Shown: one piece after another, positions 36,105 through 43,660 of the stretch
Layout: each line of letters opens with the position of its first letter
Position numbering within the stretch: the first letter of the stretch is position 1
NCBI GenBank assembly: GCA_016932435.1
Contig: JAFGCW010000045.1
Span: forward strand, 9,070 to 73,069
Source of the DNA: Dehalococcoidales bacterium
GTDB lineage: Bacteria; Chloroflexota; Dehalococcoidia; Dehalococcoidales; UBA2162
Length of the DNA: 64,000 nucleotides
Reading direction: 5' to 3'
Position numbers and translations under genes: made by a program
The notes under the pieces: model-generated
What the model was told of the DNA's origin: nothing
Databases searched by the model: none
What the model saw: only the letters and a program-made list of their open reading frames with translations

Positions 36105-36127
36105 ACAATAAGCTATTGTGATATAAT
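36105..36127 (+). promoter_or_regulatory. palindrome and -10 before MalT-type regulator
   Basis: ACAATAAGCTATTGT (36105-36119) is a 6-3-6 inverted repeat. It lies directly before TATAAT (36122-36127). A -35 is not obvious. The palindrome would overlap the polymerase site, so it is a candidate (auto)repressor or activator operator. A TGACGTCA palindrome lies 30 bases further upstream (36071-36078). Confidence 0.4.
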
Positions 36128-36180
36128 ATGTTATCTTCCGTTTCTACCGTAAAATCAGGTACCAAAAGACAGGGATTGAA

Positions 36181-38796
36181 GTGGAAACGCCATTATTAAC
36201 AACTAAACTCAATGTACCTCCGACTCGACCGCATATAGTATCACGCCCCCGTTTACTAGAGAAACTGGAAGAAAGCCTCAGTTTTAACCTTGTCCTTGTC
36301 TCTGCCCCTGCCGGCTTCGGCAAGTCCACGCTTTTAAGTGAATGGACTCGCTCCAGCCAGCCCAAAGTGGGTACAGCCTGGGTTTCACTGGATGAAGGTG
36401 ATAACGACCCGATCCGTTTCTGGGACTACTTTATTACCGCCATGCAAACGCTACAGCCCGGATGCGGGGAAAAAATCCTGCTCTGGCTGCATTCTTCCCA
36501 GCCACCGCCTACCGAGTCGATGCTGACCGCGTTAATAAATGAGCTCTCTGCTGTAAAGGGTGACTTTGTTATCGTCCTTGACGACTATCACCTCATCACA
36601 TCCCAACAGATACACGCCGGTATCACCTTTTTTATCGATCACTCACCTGCACGTATTCATCTGATGATTGCGTCTCGTTCCGATCCACCGTTACCTCTGG
36701 CACGTTTTCGTGGCAAAAATATGATGCTTGAATTACATACCGACGATCTTCGGTTTACAGCAGATGAGACTACCAGTTTGATGAAGGTATTGAAAACGCC
36801 GGCACTTACAGCGAAAGATATCGCCGCCCTTGACGAACGCACCGAAGGCTGGGCAGTCGGACTGAAAATGGCAGCTCTGTCCATGAAAGGGAGTAAAGAT
36901 ATCACCGGGTTTGTCGCTGACTTCACCGGCAGCCAGCGTTATATCATGGACTATCTGATGGAAGAGGTACTCCGGAAGCAGTCGCAGGAGACACGTGAAT
37001 TCCTGATGAAAACCTCGGTTCTGGAAAGGCTGAACGACTCCTTGTGTAGTTTCATCACCGGACGGAAAGACAGCCAGGATATACTCCTCAACCTTGAGCG
37101 GGATCACCTCTTTATCGTACCGCTGGATGAAATGCGCCAGTGGTACCGCTACGAACACCTCTTCGCTGACCTGCTCAGGCACCAATGTGGATCAGTCTAC
37201 GGTATGGAACAGGTCGCCGCTTTACACCGGCAGGCAAGTCAATGGTATGAGGAAAATGATTTTCCGGATGAAACGATACATCATGCTTTGGAGGCTAAAG
37301 ACTGGCAGTTAGTAATAAGGCTTGTTGATGTTTATTACGAGGTTCCGCGAAAACGGGGAGAGTACAACACCCTGGTAGGCTGGTTCCACGCAATACCTCA
37401 GGAGACATTGCGTGAACACCTTCGCCTGTACAGCCATTACGCCAGCCTGCTCGCTGCCACAGGTCAACCTGAAGCAGCCGAGGTTGCTCTAACCTATCTG
37501 GAAACAGCAACTCTTGATGATACTACCAGGGGAGAGGTAACTTTTACACGTGGTATCGTTTTCCGGCACCGGGGAGACCAGCGCTGTATCGAGCTGTTCG
37601 AGAATGCTTTCGCCCTGCTGCCACCTGACGAAGTGGCGATGCGCTGCCGGGTAGCTGCAAGTATAGCACATGTTCGGCAACGTTATAATAATTTTCAGGA
37701 AGCTGAAAAGTGGGCAACGATAGCCTGCGAGTTGGGACAGCAAGCTGGAGATATCGTATCCGTACGTATGGCGATGGGACAAATAGGCATTGTTAACTCT
37801 TATCAAGGCAAGATGAAACGTGCTATTGAAATCTACAAAAAAGCGAATGAGCTTGCCAGGCAAACGGCATGGCTGGACCAATCCTACGATATGCTGTGCA
37901 TGAACCTTTACTATTTAAACGACCTTGAAGCATCAGCTGAGAATGCCAGGTTGGCGATTGAGGGGTATGAAAAGAGCGGAGAGAATACCGGGATGATCAC
38001 GGCATTTAGATTTCAAGCCGAGATATGTCTGGCTCGAGGAGATGAGGTTGAAGCAGACGCGTTGATGACAAAACTAGATGAGGCTAGTCGCCATCCGTCA
38101 ATCGACTCAACCTGGTATGCCAGTTACATTGCCGCCCGCGTCAGGTATGCTATCCAGCGGAACAATATTGAAGAAGCCTCTGCATGGGGAGAGCAACTGC
38201 CCGATCTGGCAGGTATAATGCTTGCTGACCGACCTATCACCGCACGTTTACTGCTGGCACAGGGTAAGAGAGAACCGGCAGCCAGGCTCTTACGAGAGAT
38301 GTACGAGAAGGTTATCCAGCTCGGTGCAACTATAATGGTGATTCGCGTGCGTATCTACCAGGCATTGGCAGCAGACAATAAGGACCAGGCGCTGGAGTTC
38401 CTGGCTGAAGCCCTGACCTTGGCAGAGCCGGAAGGTATTATCCGCTTCTTCGTCGATGAAGGCAAACTGCTTAAACCGCTGTTAGAAAGTGTCCTGTTAA
38501 GAAACATTACGCCTGGATTTACAAAAAAGTTGCTTGACATCATCGAAGATGAGAAGCGGCAAAGGCAAACCAGGGAACGGGCTTCCGCACCTCCAGCACC
38601 ACAAAGCATCCTTAGTGAGCGGGAACTGGAAATAGTGAAACTGCTGGCTGATGATGTATCAAATCAGTTTATCGCCGATCAATTATGTGTAAGTCTCGGT
38701 ACAGTAAAAACTCACGTTCATCACATTATCCAAAAGCTGGAAGTAATAGATCGCCGCCAGGCGGCCCAACGGGCAAAGGAACTCAAGCTACTCTAG
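36181..38796 (+). CDS. LuxR family transcriptional regulator, MalT-like (STAND/LAL type)
   Basis: An 871-residue ATP-dependent regulator. P-loop APAGFGKST (residues 42-50), Walker B VIVLDDYHL near 140, then winged helix and TPR-like repeats through the middle, and a C-terminal GerE/LuxR helix-turn-helix (LSERELEIVKLLADD... VSLGTVKTHVHHI) around residues 808-868. MalT-type proteins bind a small inducer and ATP, oligomerise and activate transcription from repeated boxes. Starts at GTG 36181 with weak AGGG. Directly downstream is an array of AATCTATC repeats and a small gene, which are candidate targets. Confidence 0.9.
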   Translation: METPLLTTKLNVPPTRPHIVSRPRLLEKLEESLSFNLVLVSAPAGFGKSTLLSEWTRSSQPKVGTAWVSLDEGDNDPIRFWDYFITAMQTLQPGCGEKILLWLHSSQPPPTESMLTALINELSAVKGDFVIVLDDYHLITSQQIHAGITFFIDHSPARIHLMIASRSDPPLPLARFRGKNMMLELHTDDLRFTADETTSLMKVLKTPALTAKDIAALDERTEGWAVGLKMAALSMKGSKDITGFVADFTGSQRYIMDYLMEEVLRKQSQETREFLMKTSVLERLNDSLCSFITGRKDSQDILLNLERDHLFIVPLDEMRQWYRYEHLFADLLRHQCGSVYGMEQVAALHRQASQWYEENDFPDETIHHALEAKDWQLVIRLVDVYYEVPRKRGEYNTLVGWFHAIPQETLREHLRLYSHYASLLAATGQPEAAEVALTYLETATLDDTTRGEVTFTRGIVFRHRGDQRCIELFENAFALLPPDEVAMRCRVAASIAHVRQRYNNFQEAEKWATIACELGQQAGDIVSVRMAMGQIGIVNSYQGKMKRAIEIYKKANELARQTAWLDQSYDMLCMNLYYLNDLEASAENARLAIEGYEKSGENTGMITAFRFQAEICLARGDEVEADALMTKLDEASRHPSIDSTWYASYIAARVRYAIQRNNIEEASAWGEQLPDLAGIMLADRPITARLLLAQGKREPAARLLREMYEKVIQLGATIMVIRVRIYQALAADNKDQALEFLAEALTLAEPEGIIRFFVDEGKLLKPLLESVLLRNITPGFTKKLLDIIEDEKRQRQTRERASAPPAPQSILSERELEIVKLLADDVSNQFIADQLCVSLGTVKTHVHHIIQKLEVIDRRQAAQRAKELKLL

Positions 38797-38832
38797 CTTT
38801 CGATTCTCTCCTATTATTCCCTATACACTTGA

Positions 38833-38876
38833 AATCTATCCCCAAAATCTATCTTTGAATCTATCCTCGATAGATT
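38833..38876 (+). promoter_or_regulatory. AATCTATC repeat array (putative activator boxes)
   Basis: Three direct copies of AATCTATC at 38833-38840, 38846-38853 and 38858-38865, spaced 12-13 bases, plus one inverted copy GATAGATT at 38869-38876. Reverse complements read GGGGATAGATT and GGATAGATT. That is similar in plan to the GGGGA(T/G)GAGG boxes that MalT recognises in E. coli. The array sits between the MalT-like regulator gene and the next gene, the expected place for a regulated promoter. Confidence 0.55.
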
Positions 38877-38937
38877 ACGCGCGCCTTTTTCACTGATAGC
38901 ATTTTCTCATAAGGTTTTTACGCGAGGGTAGAACAAG

Positions 38938-39186
38938 TTGGTTCAGGTTAAAATCAAAGTGAAGGGAAAACTGGATGAAAACTGGTCTGACTGGTTTGAC
39001 GGCTTCAAAATCACTCATGCTTCCGAATACTCGATCCTGGAAGGTCCCGTACGAGACCAGGCTGAACTCCGCGGGATTTTATCCAGACTCGCCGACCTGG
39101 GACTCGAACTGCTATCCGTAAATACGTTATCCGAACCTAAAACGAAAAGCAGTGTTATGGATATATTGCAGGAACGCGAAAAGTAA
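38938..39186 (+). CDS. conserved small protein of regulator-associated type
   Basis: An 82-residue protein, MVQVKIKVKGKLDENWSDWF at its start, then FKITHASEYSILEGPVRDQAELRGILSRLADLGLELLSVN. I recall this plan (about 75-80 residues, WSDWFDG then a helical DQAAL-type segment ending in LLSVN) as a widespread small protein beside LuxR regulators and transporters in Chloroflexi and Actinobacteria; function unknown. The start is TTG 38938 with GAGGG upstream. It lies immediately after the repeat array and so is the most likely target of the MalT-type regulator. An alpha/beta hydrolase follows after 48 bases. Confidence 0.7.
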   Translation: MVQVKIKVKGKLDENWSDWFDGFKITHASEYSILEGPVRDQAELRGILSRLADLGLELLSVNTLSEPKTKSSVMDILQEREK

Positions 39187-39233
39187 GTATCACATTCAAA
39201 GTTCTGGTCTATATAAAAAAGGAGGAATATATC

Positions 39234-40106
39234 ATGAATGGTAAAGTAAAATCTGCGGACGGCGTGTCCATTGCCTATCAGGTTAACGGCAGTGGCAATC
39301 CTACACTCGTCTTTGTCCATGCCTGGTGCTGTGACAAGAGCTACTGGGACTCACAAGTCCCCTACTTCTCGCACAAGCATACAGTGATAACTCTTGACCT
39401 TGCCGGGCATGGCGAATCCGGACTTAACCGTGACAAATGGACAGTGGCTTCCTTCGGGGAAGATGTAGCAGCCGTCGTTAATCACCTTACTCCTGAGCAG
39501 GTTGTGCTCATCGCGCATTGTATGCCAACGCCAGCCATCCTTGAAGCGTCGCAACGGATACCCGGCCTTCTGGGATTAGTAGTGGTTGAGTACCTTACGG
39601 ACGTGAACCGGAAGACTGATCAGGCGCAGTTTGACCGTCTCGCAGTGCTACGCTCGAGTCCGCCTGAGGTGTTCCGTGACAGGATACGTACATTAGCTTC
39701 CGGTATGTTTGTCGAGACATCCGATCCAGCATTGATTGAATGGATCACTTCCGACATGTCTTCAACACCACAAGACGTCGGCATAGGTGCGGCTGAGGAA
39801 TTCCTCAGTTATGACTTTGGCCAGGCGTTGAAAAAGGTAGACGTCCCAGTATGGTGCATCTCCGCGGATAACCATCCTTTTAACCTTGATGCAGCACGAC
39901 AACACTGCCCTTCTTTCGAGGCGGTTTTTATGTCCGGAGTAGGCCATTTTGTCATGCTGGAAGATCCTGAAACGTTCAATAGTCTTCTTGATGGAATCGT
40001 CCGCAAACTTGTGGTTCGGTTGCTAGAGGTACTTACCAGGTTCACCCCGCACCTTATTAGAGATGGCTCTCATGTCTCAAGTCAGGTAATTACGCCGGCT
40101 TGCTAA
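39234..40106 (+). CDS. alpha/beta hydrolase with Cys nucleophile position
   Basis: A 290-residue alpha/beta hydrolase. HGESG and VFVHAWCCD give the oxyanion region and cap start; the nucleophile elbow reads AHC96MPTPA where most relatives have GHSMGG, so Ser is replaced by Cys and the following Gly by Pro. The Asp (ISADNHPFN) and His (GVGHFVMLEDP) of the triad are present. Cys in this position is known in dienelactone hydrolases. The C-terminal 30 residues (RLLEVLTRFTPHLIRDG) extend beyond the fold. AAAAAGGAGGAA precedes ATG. Catalysis on a lactone or ester is plausible; a non-catalytic ligand-binding role is an alternative. Confidence 0.8.
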   Translation: MNGKVKSADGVSIAYQVNGSGNPTLVFVHAWCCDKSYWDSQVPYFSHKHTVITLDLAGHGESGLNRDKWTVASFGEDVAAVVNHLTPEQVVLIAHCMPTPAILEASQRIPGLLGLVVVEYLTDVNRKTDQAQFDRLAVLRSSPPEVFRDRIRTLASGMFVETSDPALIEWITSDMSSTPQDVGIGAAEEFLSYDFGQALKKVDVPVWCISADNHPFNLDAARQHCPSFEAVFMSGVGHFVMLEDPETFNSLLDGIVRKLVVRLLEVLTRFTPHLIRDGSHVSSQVITPAC

Positions 40107-40240
40107 CACCGGGCTTAACCTTATATCGATAGGTACCTGCTCGAGAGATGGTAAAGAGGAGGTAGTGAATATAGGACGAAAAACAACGATTTACGATATG
40201 AATAAGACCGTATCTAATAATAAAAAAGAGGAGAATTTAC

Positions 40241-40780
40241 ATGAAAAAAATACATAAGATCTCGATAATAACAGTAATCGTTATCGCGCTGGCGGTCGTT
40301 GGTTTACTTCCTTCGGGAGTTGCTTTTGCTGATCAGACAAGCCATACTGTAAAGTTCCATTTCTCTTCACTCAATCAGAATAATTATCCTTTGAAGGACG
40401 GTTTTGTGTTATCCATCCACATGAATGGTCCTGTCTATTTCGAAAAGAAAGTATTCCAGCTACGCGGTGCTAAACCTGATACCGAGTTTTTCATCTATCG
40501 AGTATTCGGAATAGATTTATTCATACCTGGAACAGGACTGGTACCTGCGGGCACACCCCTCCCAGCTGGTGATTCTTTCTGGACAGACAAAGACGGCAAT
40601 GGTCATATTATTACTAGTATGCCTCCAGATGCGCCGATGCTGCAATTAGCTAAGTCTTATGGTATAGACCATCTACCTATATCGAACCTATTATCTGATG
40701 GTCGACTGGAGGAAGGCGGTGTACCAGCTTACATGTCTGAAGAGCATATAATCTATTTGGATTTTAAATGGACACCGTAA
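40241..40780 (+). CDS. secreted protein of unknown function
   Basis: A 179-residue exported protein. The N-terminus has a positive start, a 16-residue hydrophobic core and a typical Ala-x-Ala cleavage site (AFA-D31). The mature part contains FHFSSLNQNN, FVLSIHMNGPVYFEKK and LPAGDSFWTDKDGNG, with no domain I recognise. AGAGGAG precedes ATG 40241. A weak hairpin lies 75 bases after the stop. Position after the hydrolase suggests co-regulation but no function can be read. Confidence 0.6.
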   Translation: MKKIHKISIITVIVIALAVVGLLPSGVAFADQTSHTVKFHFSSLNQNNYPLKDGFVLSIHMNGPVYFEKKVFQLRGAKPDTEFFIYRVFGIDLFIPGTGLVPAGTPLPAGDSFWTDKDGNGHIITSMPPDAPMLQLAKSYGIDHLPISNLLSDGRLEEGGVPAYMSEEHIIYLDFKWTP

Positions 40781-40855
40781 TAATATAAACTCATTCTCTG
40801 GAATTTGGTTGAGCTAGCGATAAAAGAAGCCTTATTTTCTTTTCGCCGATGTTTT

Positions 40856-40889
40856 GGTAAAGAGGAGTCCGTTCAGGCTCCTCCTTACC
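40856..40889 (+). terminator. imperfect hairpin, possible terminator
   Basis: GGTAAAGAGGAGTCC (40856-40870) pairs with GGCTCCTCCTTACC (40876-40889) with one mismatch and one G-U. No T run follows, so termination strength is doubtful. Confidence 0.35.
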
Positions 40890-41040
40890 GTTATTTAACA
40901 CGCTCTCTGTCCCGCAGGTTAAATGAATATGCTGAATACCGGCAATGCAATGTCTTCACCGATCCTGATTTCAATATAGAAATACCCTTGCATACATGTT
41001 CTTCTCCAGATACAATAACAGCCAAATCCGGTATGAAACC

Positions 41041-41382
41041 ATGCATGAGCAGAACATATGCGAGTCCCTTTTAGCCCTGGCTATTAAGCATGCCGAACAG
41101 GCGAATGCCGACAGGATTCTGAGGATATACCTTGTTGTCGGTGAATACTCCGGCGTTGTCGATGAGTCCGTGGTATTCTATTTCAATTTACTCAGTAAAG
41201 GCACGATCGCCGAAGGCGCCGATATTGACTTCACGCATGTACCGGCGCAGTTACGCTGCCGTAACTGTAATACCGTTTTTACTCCCGAACATCTCAACCT
41301 GCGCTGTCCCAACTGCAATGAGCAACAGGTTGAAATAGCTTCGGGAAAAGAGATGTACCTTGAAAGCCTACAGGTGGAATAA
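41041..41382 (+). CDS. hypA: hydrogenase/urease nickel incorporation protein HypA
   Basis: Delivers nickel during [NiFe]-hydrogenase maturation. The start MHEQNICESL is diagnostic (His2 is the nickel ligand) and two CxxC pairs, CRNC and CPNC, form the zinc site in the C-terminal half. Length 113 residues is normal. I start at ATG 41041 because the HypA start MHE must be the first residue; the upstream in-frame ATG would bury it. The gene is alone here: no hypB, hypC-F or hydrogenase lies in the window. Confidence 0.93.
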   Translation: MHEQNICESLLALAIKHAEQANADRILRIYLVVGEYSGVVDESVVFYFNLLSKGTIAEGADIDFTHVPAQLRCRNCNTVFTPEHLNLRCPNCNEQQVEIASGKEMYLESLQVE

Positions 41383-41517
41383 CCGGTAATATTGGTAGCA
41401 AATACCATGTTTTGAAGTTTCATTCTGATGAGAGTATATTACTTTATCATGAAAGACTTTATAGCCTGTTTACGGCAAAAAACGACCGGGAAAGACAGCA
41501 ATAAAAGGAGAATTTAA

Positions 41518-42645
41518 ATGGCAGAAAATGATATATACACCGAACTTGCTGAGAGACTTGGCGCACCAACATCGGAACGCTTTATGGCTATCCTGCACGA
41601 GATGTTTACGCCTGAAGAGGCAGGTGTTTGCCTGGAATTATATATTCCCGGCACCATAGAGGATCTCAAGAAAGCGCTTGGCTATGACGAAGCTACCATA
41701 ATCAAAATACTTGACAGCCTTATCGACCGCGGCATACTTACCCGTGGGGAAACATTGTTCGCTTTCCATTCCAGCCTGCTGGGTTTCCACCATGATATCG
41801 CTGACACCGGTGTCCACACCGGTCCGAACGCCCTTCCCCAGAAGGTAAAGGACCTATGGGCAGACTTCTTCTGTAATAAATGGTCCGACATCTGGGTTAA
41901 ATCCGCCAGCGACAGGAAAGCCGCCGGAGGTCAGGGTATTATGCTGACTCCTGCTATCGGTGCTCTTGAGATCAGTAATATCTCCGATGACGACCTCGTT
42001 ACCCAGGAAAACTGGAAAATGCAGATAAAGCTTGCCAAGAGACGAATCATCGCACCCTGCGGCTGCCGGGTACTCTGGGGCAAATGCGACCACCCTCTGA
42101 TGACCTGCTTCGCCGTGTTCGATAACTCCCGCGGGACATATTACCTGGACAAGCCGGGACGATTACTCAAGGAATATACCGAGGAAGAAACACTCGAGAT
42201 CGTCCGTCAGAATGAAGAAGCCGGGCTTGTCCACTGGGGCGTCTGCTACTGCTGCGCCGATGCCTGTGAAATGCTCCATTCGTATACCAAGCATGATAGA
42301 CTCGATCTTGTGGAACCTAATCGTTTCCAGGCAGCAGTGGATGAAGAAACCTGCGTCGGCTGCCAGGATTGCGTCGAGAAGTGCCCCTTCAACGCGGTTG
42401 AGATGGTAAAGGTACCGGGTTCCAAGAAACTCAAGGCATCGATTATCGCCGAGAACTGTAAGGGCTGCGGCGTCTGCGTTGTAGGCTGTAAGCAGAAAGC
42501 GCTGAAACTCGATATAGTCAGGCCGAAAGAATACATGAAGACCCGTGAATTCAGGTTCCCGGCGCCGGAACCGAGTAAGTCCGGACGGCGTATTCCGGTC
42601 AACGCTCCGATAGGTCCCTACGGCGGCTTCTACGAGCTTGGATAA
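41518..42645 (+). CDS. multi-cluster iron-sulfur protein with N-terminal winged-helix-like region
   Basis: A 375-residue protein. Residues 1-80 look like a helix-turn-helix (CLELYIPGTIEDLKKALGYDE...LTRGETLFAF). The central part holds Cys clusters APCGCRVLWGKC, TCFAVF and WGVCYCCADACEM. The C-terminal third holds two 4Fe-4S ferredoxin motifs, CVGCQDCVEKCPF and CKGCGVCVVGCKQKA. It is likely an electron carrier or redox sensor. An AAAAGGAG site is seven bases before ATG 41518. It is followed after 33 bases by an SDR gene. Confidence 0.8.
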   Translation: MAENDIYTELAERLGAPTSERFMAILHEMFTPEEAGVCLELYIPGTIEDLKKALGYDEATIIKILDSLIDRGILTRGETLFAFHSSLLGFHHDIADTGVHTGPNALPQKVKDLWADFFCNKWSDIWVKSASDRKAAGGQGIMLTPAIGALEISNISDDDLVTQENWKMQIKLAKRRIIAPCGCRVLWGKCDHPLMTCFAVFDNSRGTYYLDKPGRLLKEYTEEETLEIVRQNEEAGLVHWGVCYCCADACEMLHSYTKHDRLDLVEPNRFQAAVDEETCVGCQDCVEKCPFNAVEMVKVPGSKKLKASIIAENCKGCGVCVVGCKQKALKLDIVRPKEYMKTREFRFPAPEPSKSGRRIPVNAPIGPYGGFYELG

Positions 42646-42678
42646 ACCTCAAACTACATCGAATAAACGGAGGGAAAA

Positions 42679-43455
42679 ATGTTATTAGAGAACAGAGTGG
42701 CAATTATTTCGGGTGGGGCAAAAGGTATGGGAAAAAGCATGGCATTCAAGTTTGCTGAAGAAGGTTGTTCGGTTGCGATTGCCGACATCAGTATAAATGA
42801 AGCCAGGGAGAATATTTCAGAGATAAAACAAAAAGGTGGCAACGGACTCGCCATCGAATGCGATATTACCAGGATCGATCAGGTAAAAGAAGTAGTGGAT
42901 AAGGTGTTAAAAGAATACGGTAAGGTGGATATACTGGTGAACAATGCCGGAGGTATGCCTGAAACACCGCCTATCGAGGATATAACCGAAGAAGAATGGG
43001 ACAAAGTATTTGCCCTCAATCTGAAAAGCGATTTCTTCTTCTGCAAGTACATCGTCCCGCAAATGAAGGAGAGAAAATACGGGAAGATCATTAACCTTTC
43101 TTCTATCGGGGCGATAAGCCCCCCGGCTCACGCGATACATTATAATACCGCAAAAGCAGCGATAATAGGTTTTACCTATGACCTCGCCCGTGCTCTGGCT
43201 TCCTACAATATCTGCGTCAACGCTATCCTGCCCGGTCCGGTACGGACTTCCTTCTATGACAGGACTATAGGTTCATGGACGGAAGACCAGAAAGACGAAT
43301 TCTTTAAGAATATCGGCCAGAATAACGTACCGATGAAACGGGTTGGCACTCCTGAAGAGATAGCTGGTGCCGCCCTTTTCCTGGCTTCGGAAATGTCTTC
43401 CTACGTTACCGGTGAAACCATACTTGTCGCCGGCGGACTGCCGCTTTCGCCGTAA
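42679..43455 (+). CDS. short-chain dehydrogenase/reductase (FabG-like)
   Basis: A 258-residue SDR. Motifs: SGGAKGMGKSMAFKFAEEG (nucleotide loop with Gly pattern), NNAGGM, the catalytic Ser in INLSSIGA, and YNTAKAAI for Tyr-xxx-Lys. NAILPGPVRT is typical of the family end. Likely oxidises or reduces a hydroxyacyl or alcohol group; cofactor probably NAD(P). CGGAGGG precedes ATG 42679. With the upstream ferredoxin it forms a two-gene unit convergent with the electron-transfer operon. Confidence 0.9.
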   Translation: MLLENRVAIISGGAKGMGKSMAFKFAEEGCSVAIADISINEARENISEIKQKGGNGLAIECDITRIDQVKEVVDKVLKEYGKVDILVNNAGGMPETPPIEDITEEEWDKVFALNLKSDFFFCKYIVPQMKERKYGKIINLSSIGAISPPAHAIHYNTAKAAIIGFTYDLARALASYNICVNAILPGPVRTSFYDRTIGSWTEDQKDEFFKNIGQNNVPMKRVGTPEEIAGAALFLASEMSSYVTGETILVAGGLPLSP

Positions 43456-43507
43456 CCATACTTAGGAAACCTCTAATTAACATCACTTAATATCGATCAG
43501 GACATTC

Positions 43508-43632
43508 CTCTCCTTTGACGTGAGAGGCTAGAGCCTGCCCCGTACTTGATACGGGGTGAGGGTGGAAAGTAACGATTTACGCGTAGCCCTCTCACCCTAA
43601 CCCCCTCCCGCGGTGGGGAGAGGGAACTTTTT
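43508..43632. repeat. dispersed-repeat cluster with GC-rich hairpins
   Basis: Hairpins: CCTCTC...GAGAGG (43508-43528), CCCCGTA/TACGGGG with CTTGA loop (43538-43556), and a run CTCACCCTAACCCCCTCCC-gcgg-TGGGGAGAGGG (43600-43624 region), the last followed by TTTTTT. The text of these units resembles the 'ccctctcaccctaaccctctccc' repeats frequent in environmental genomes. It lies between convergent genes and can act as terminator for both sides. Confidence 0.5.
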
Positions 43633-43660
43633 TAGTGGTTTCCAATTTACTGATTTACCA

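Noticed and set aside
40165..40257. 30-codon GTG frame with a good AGGAGG site upstream of the secreted-protein gene
   Set aside because: It overlaps the next start and shows no conserved or leader-peptide feature; possibly translational coupling but unsupported.
40805..41074. 89-codon plus-strand frame between the secreted protein and hypA
   Set aside because: It overlaps the start of hypA in another frame and a hairpin, and its translation shows no family features.
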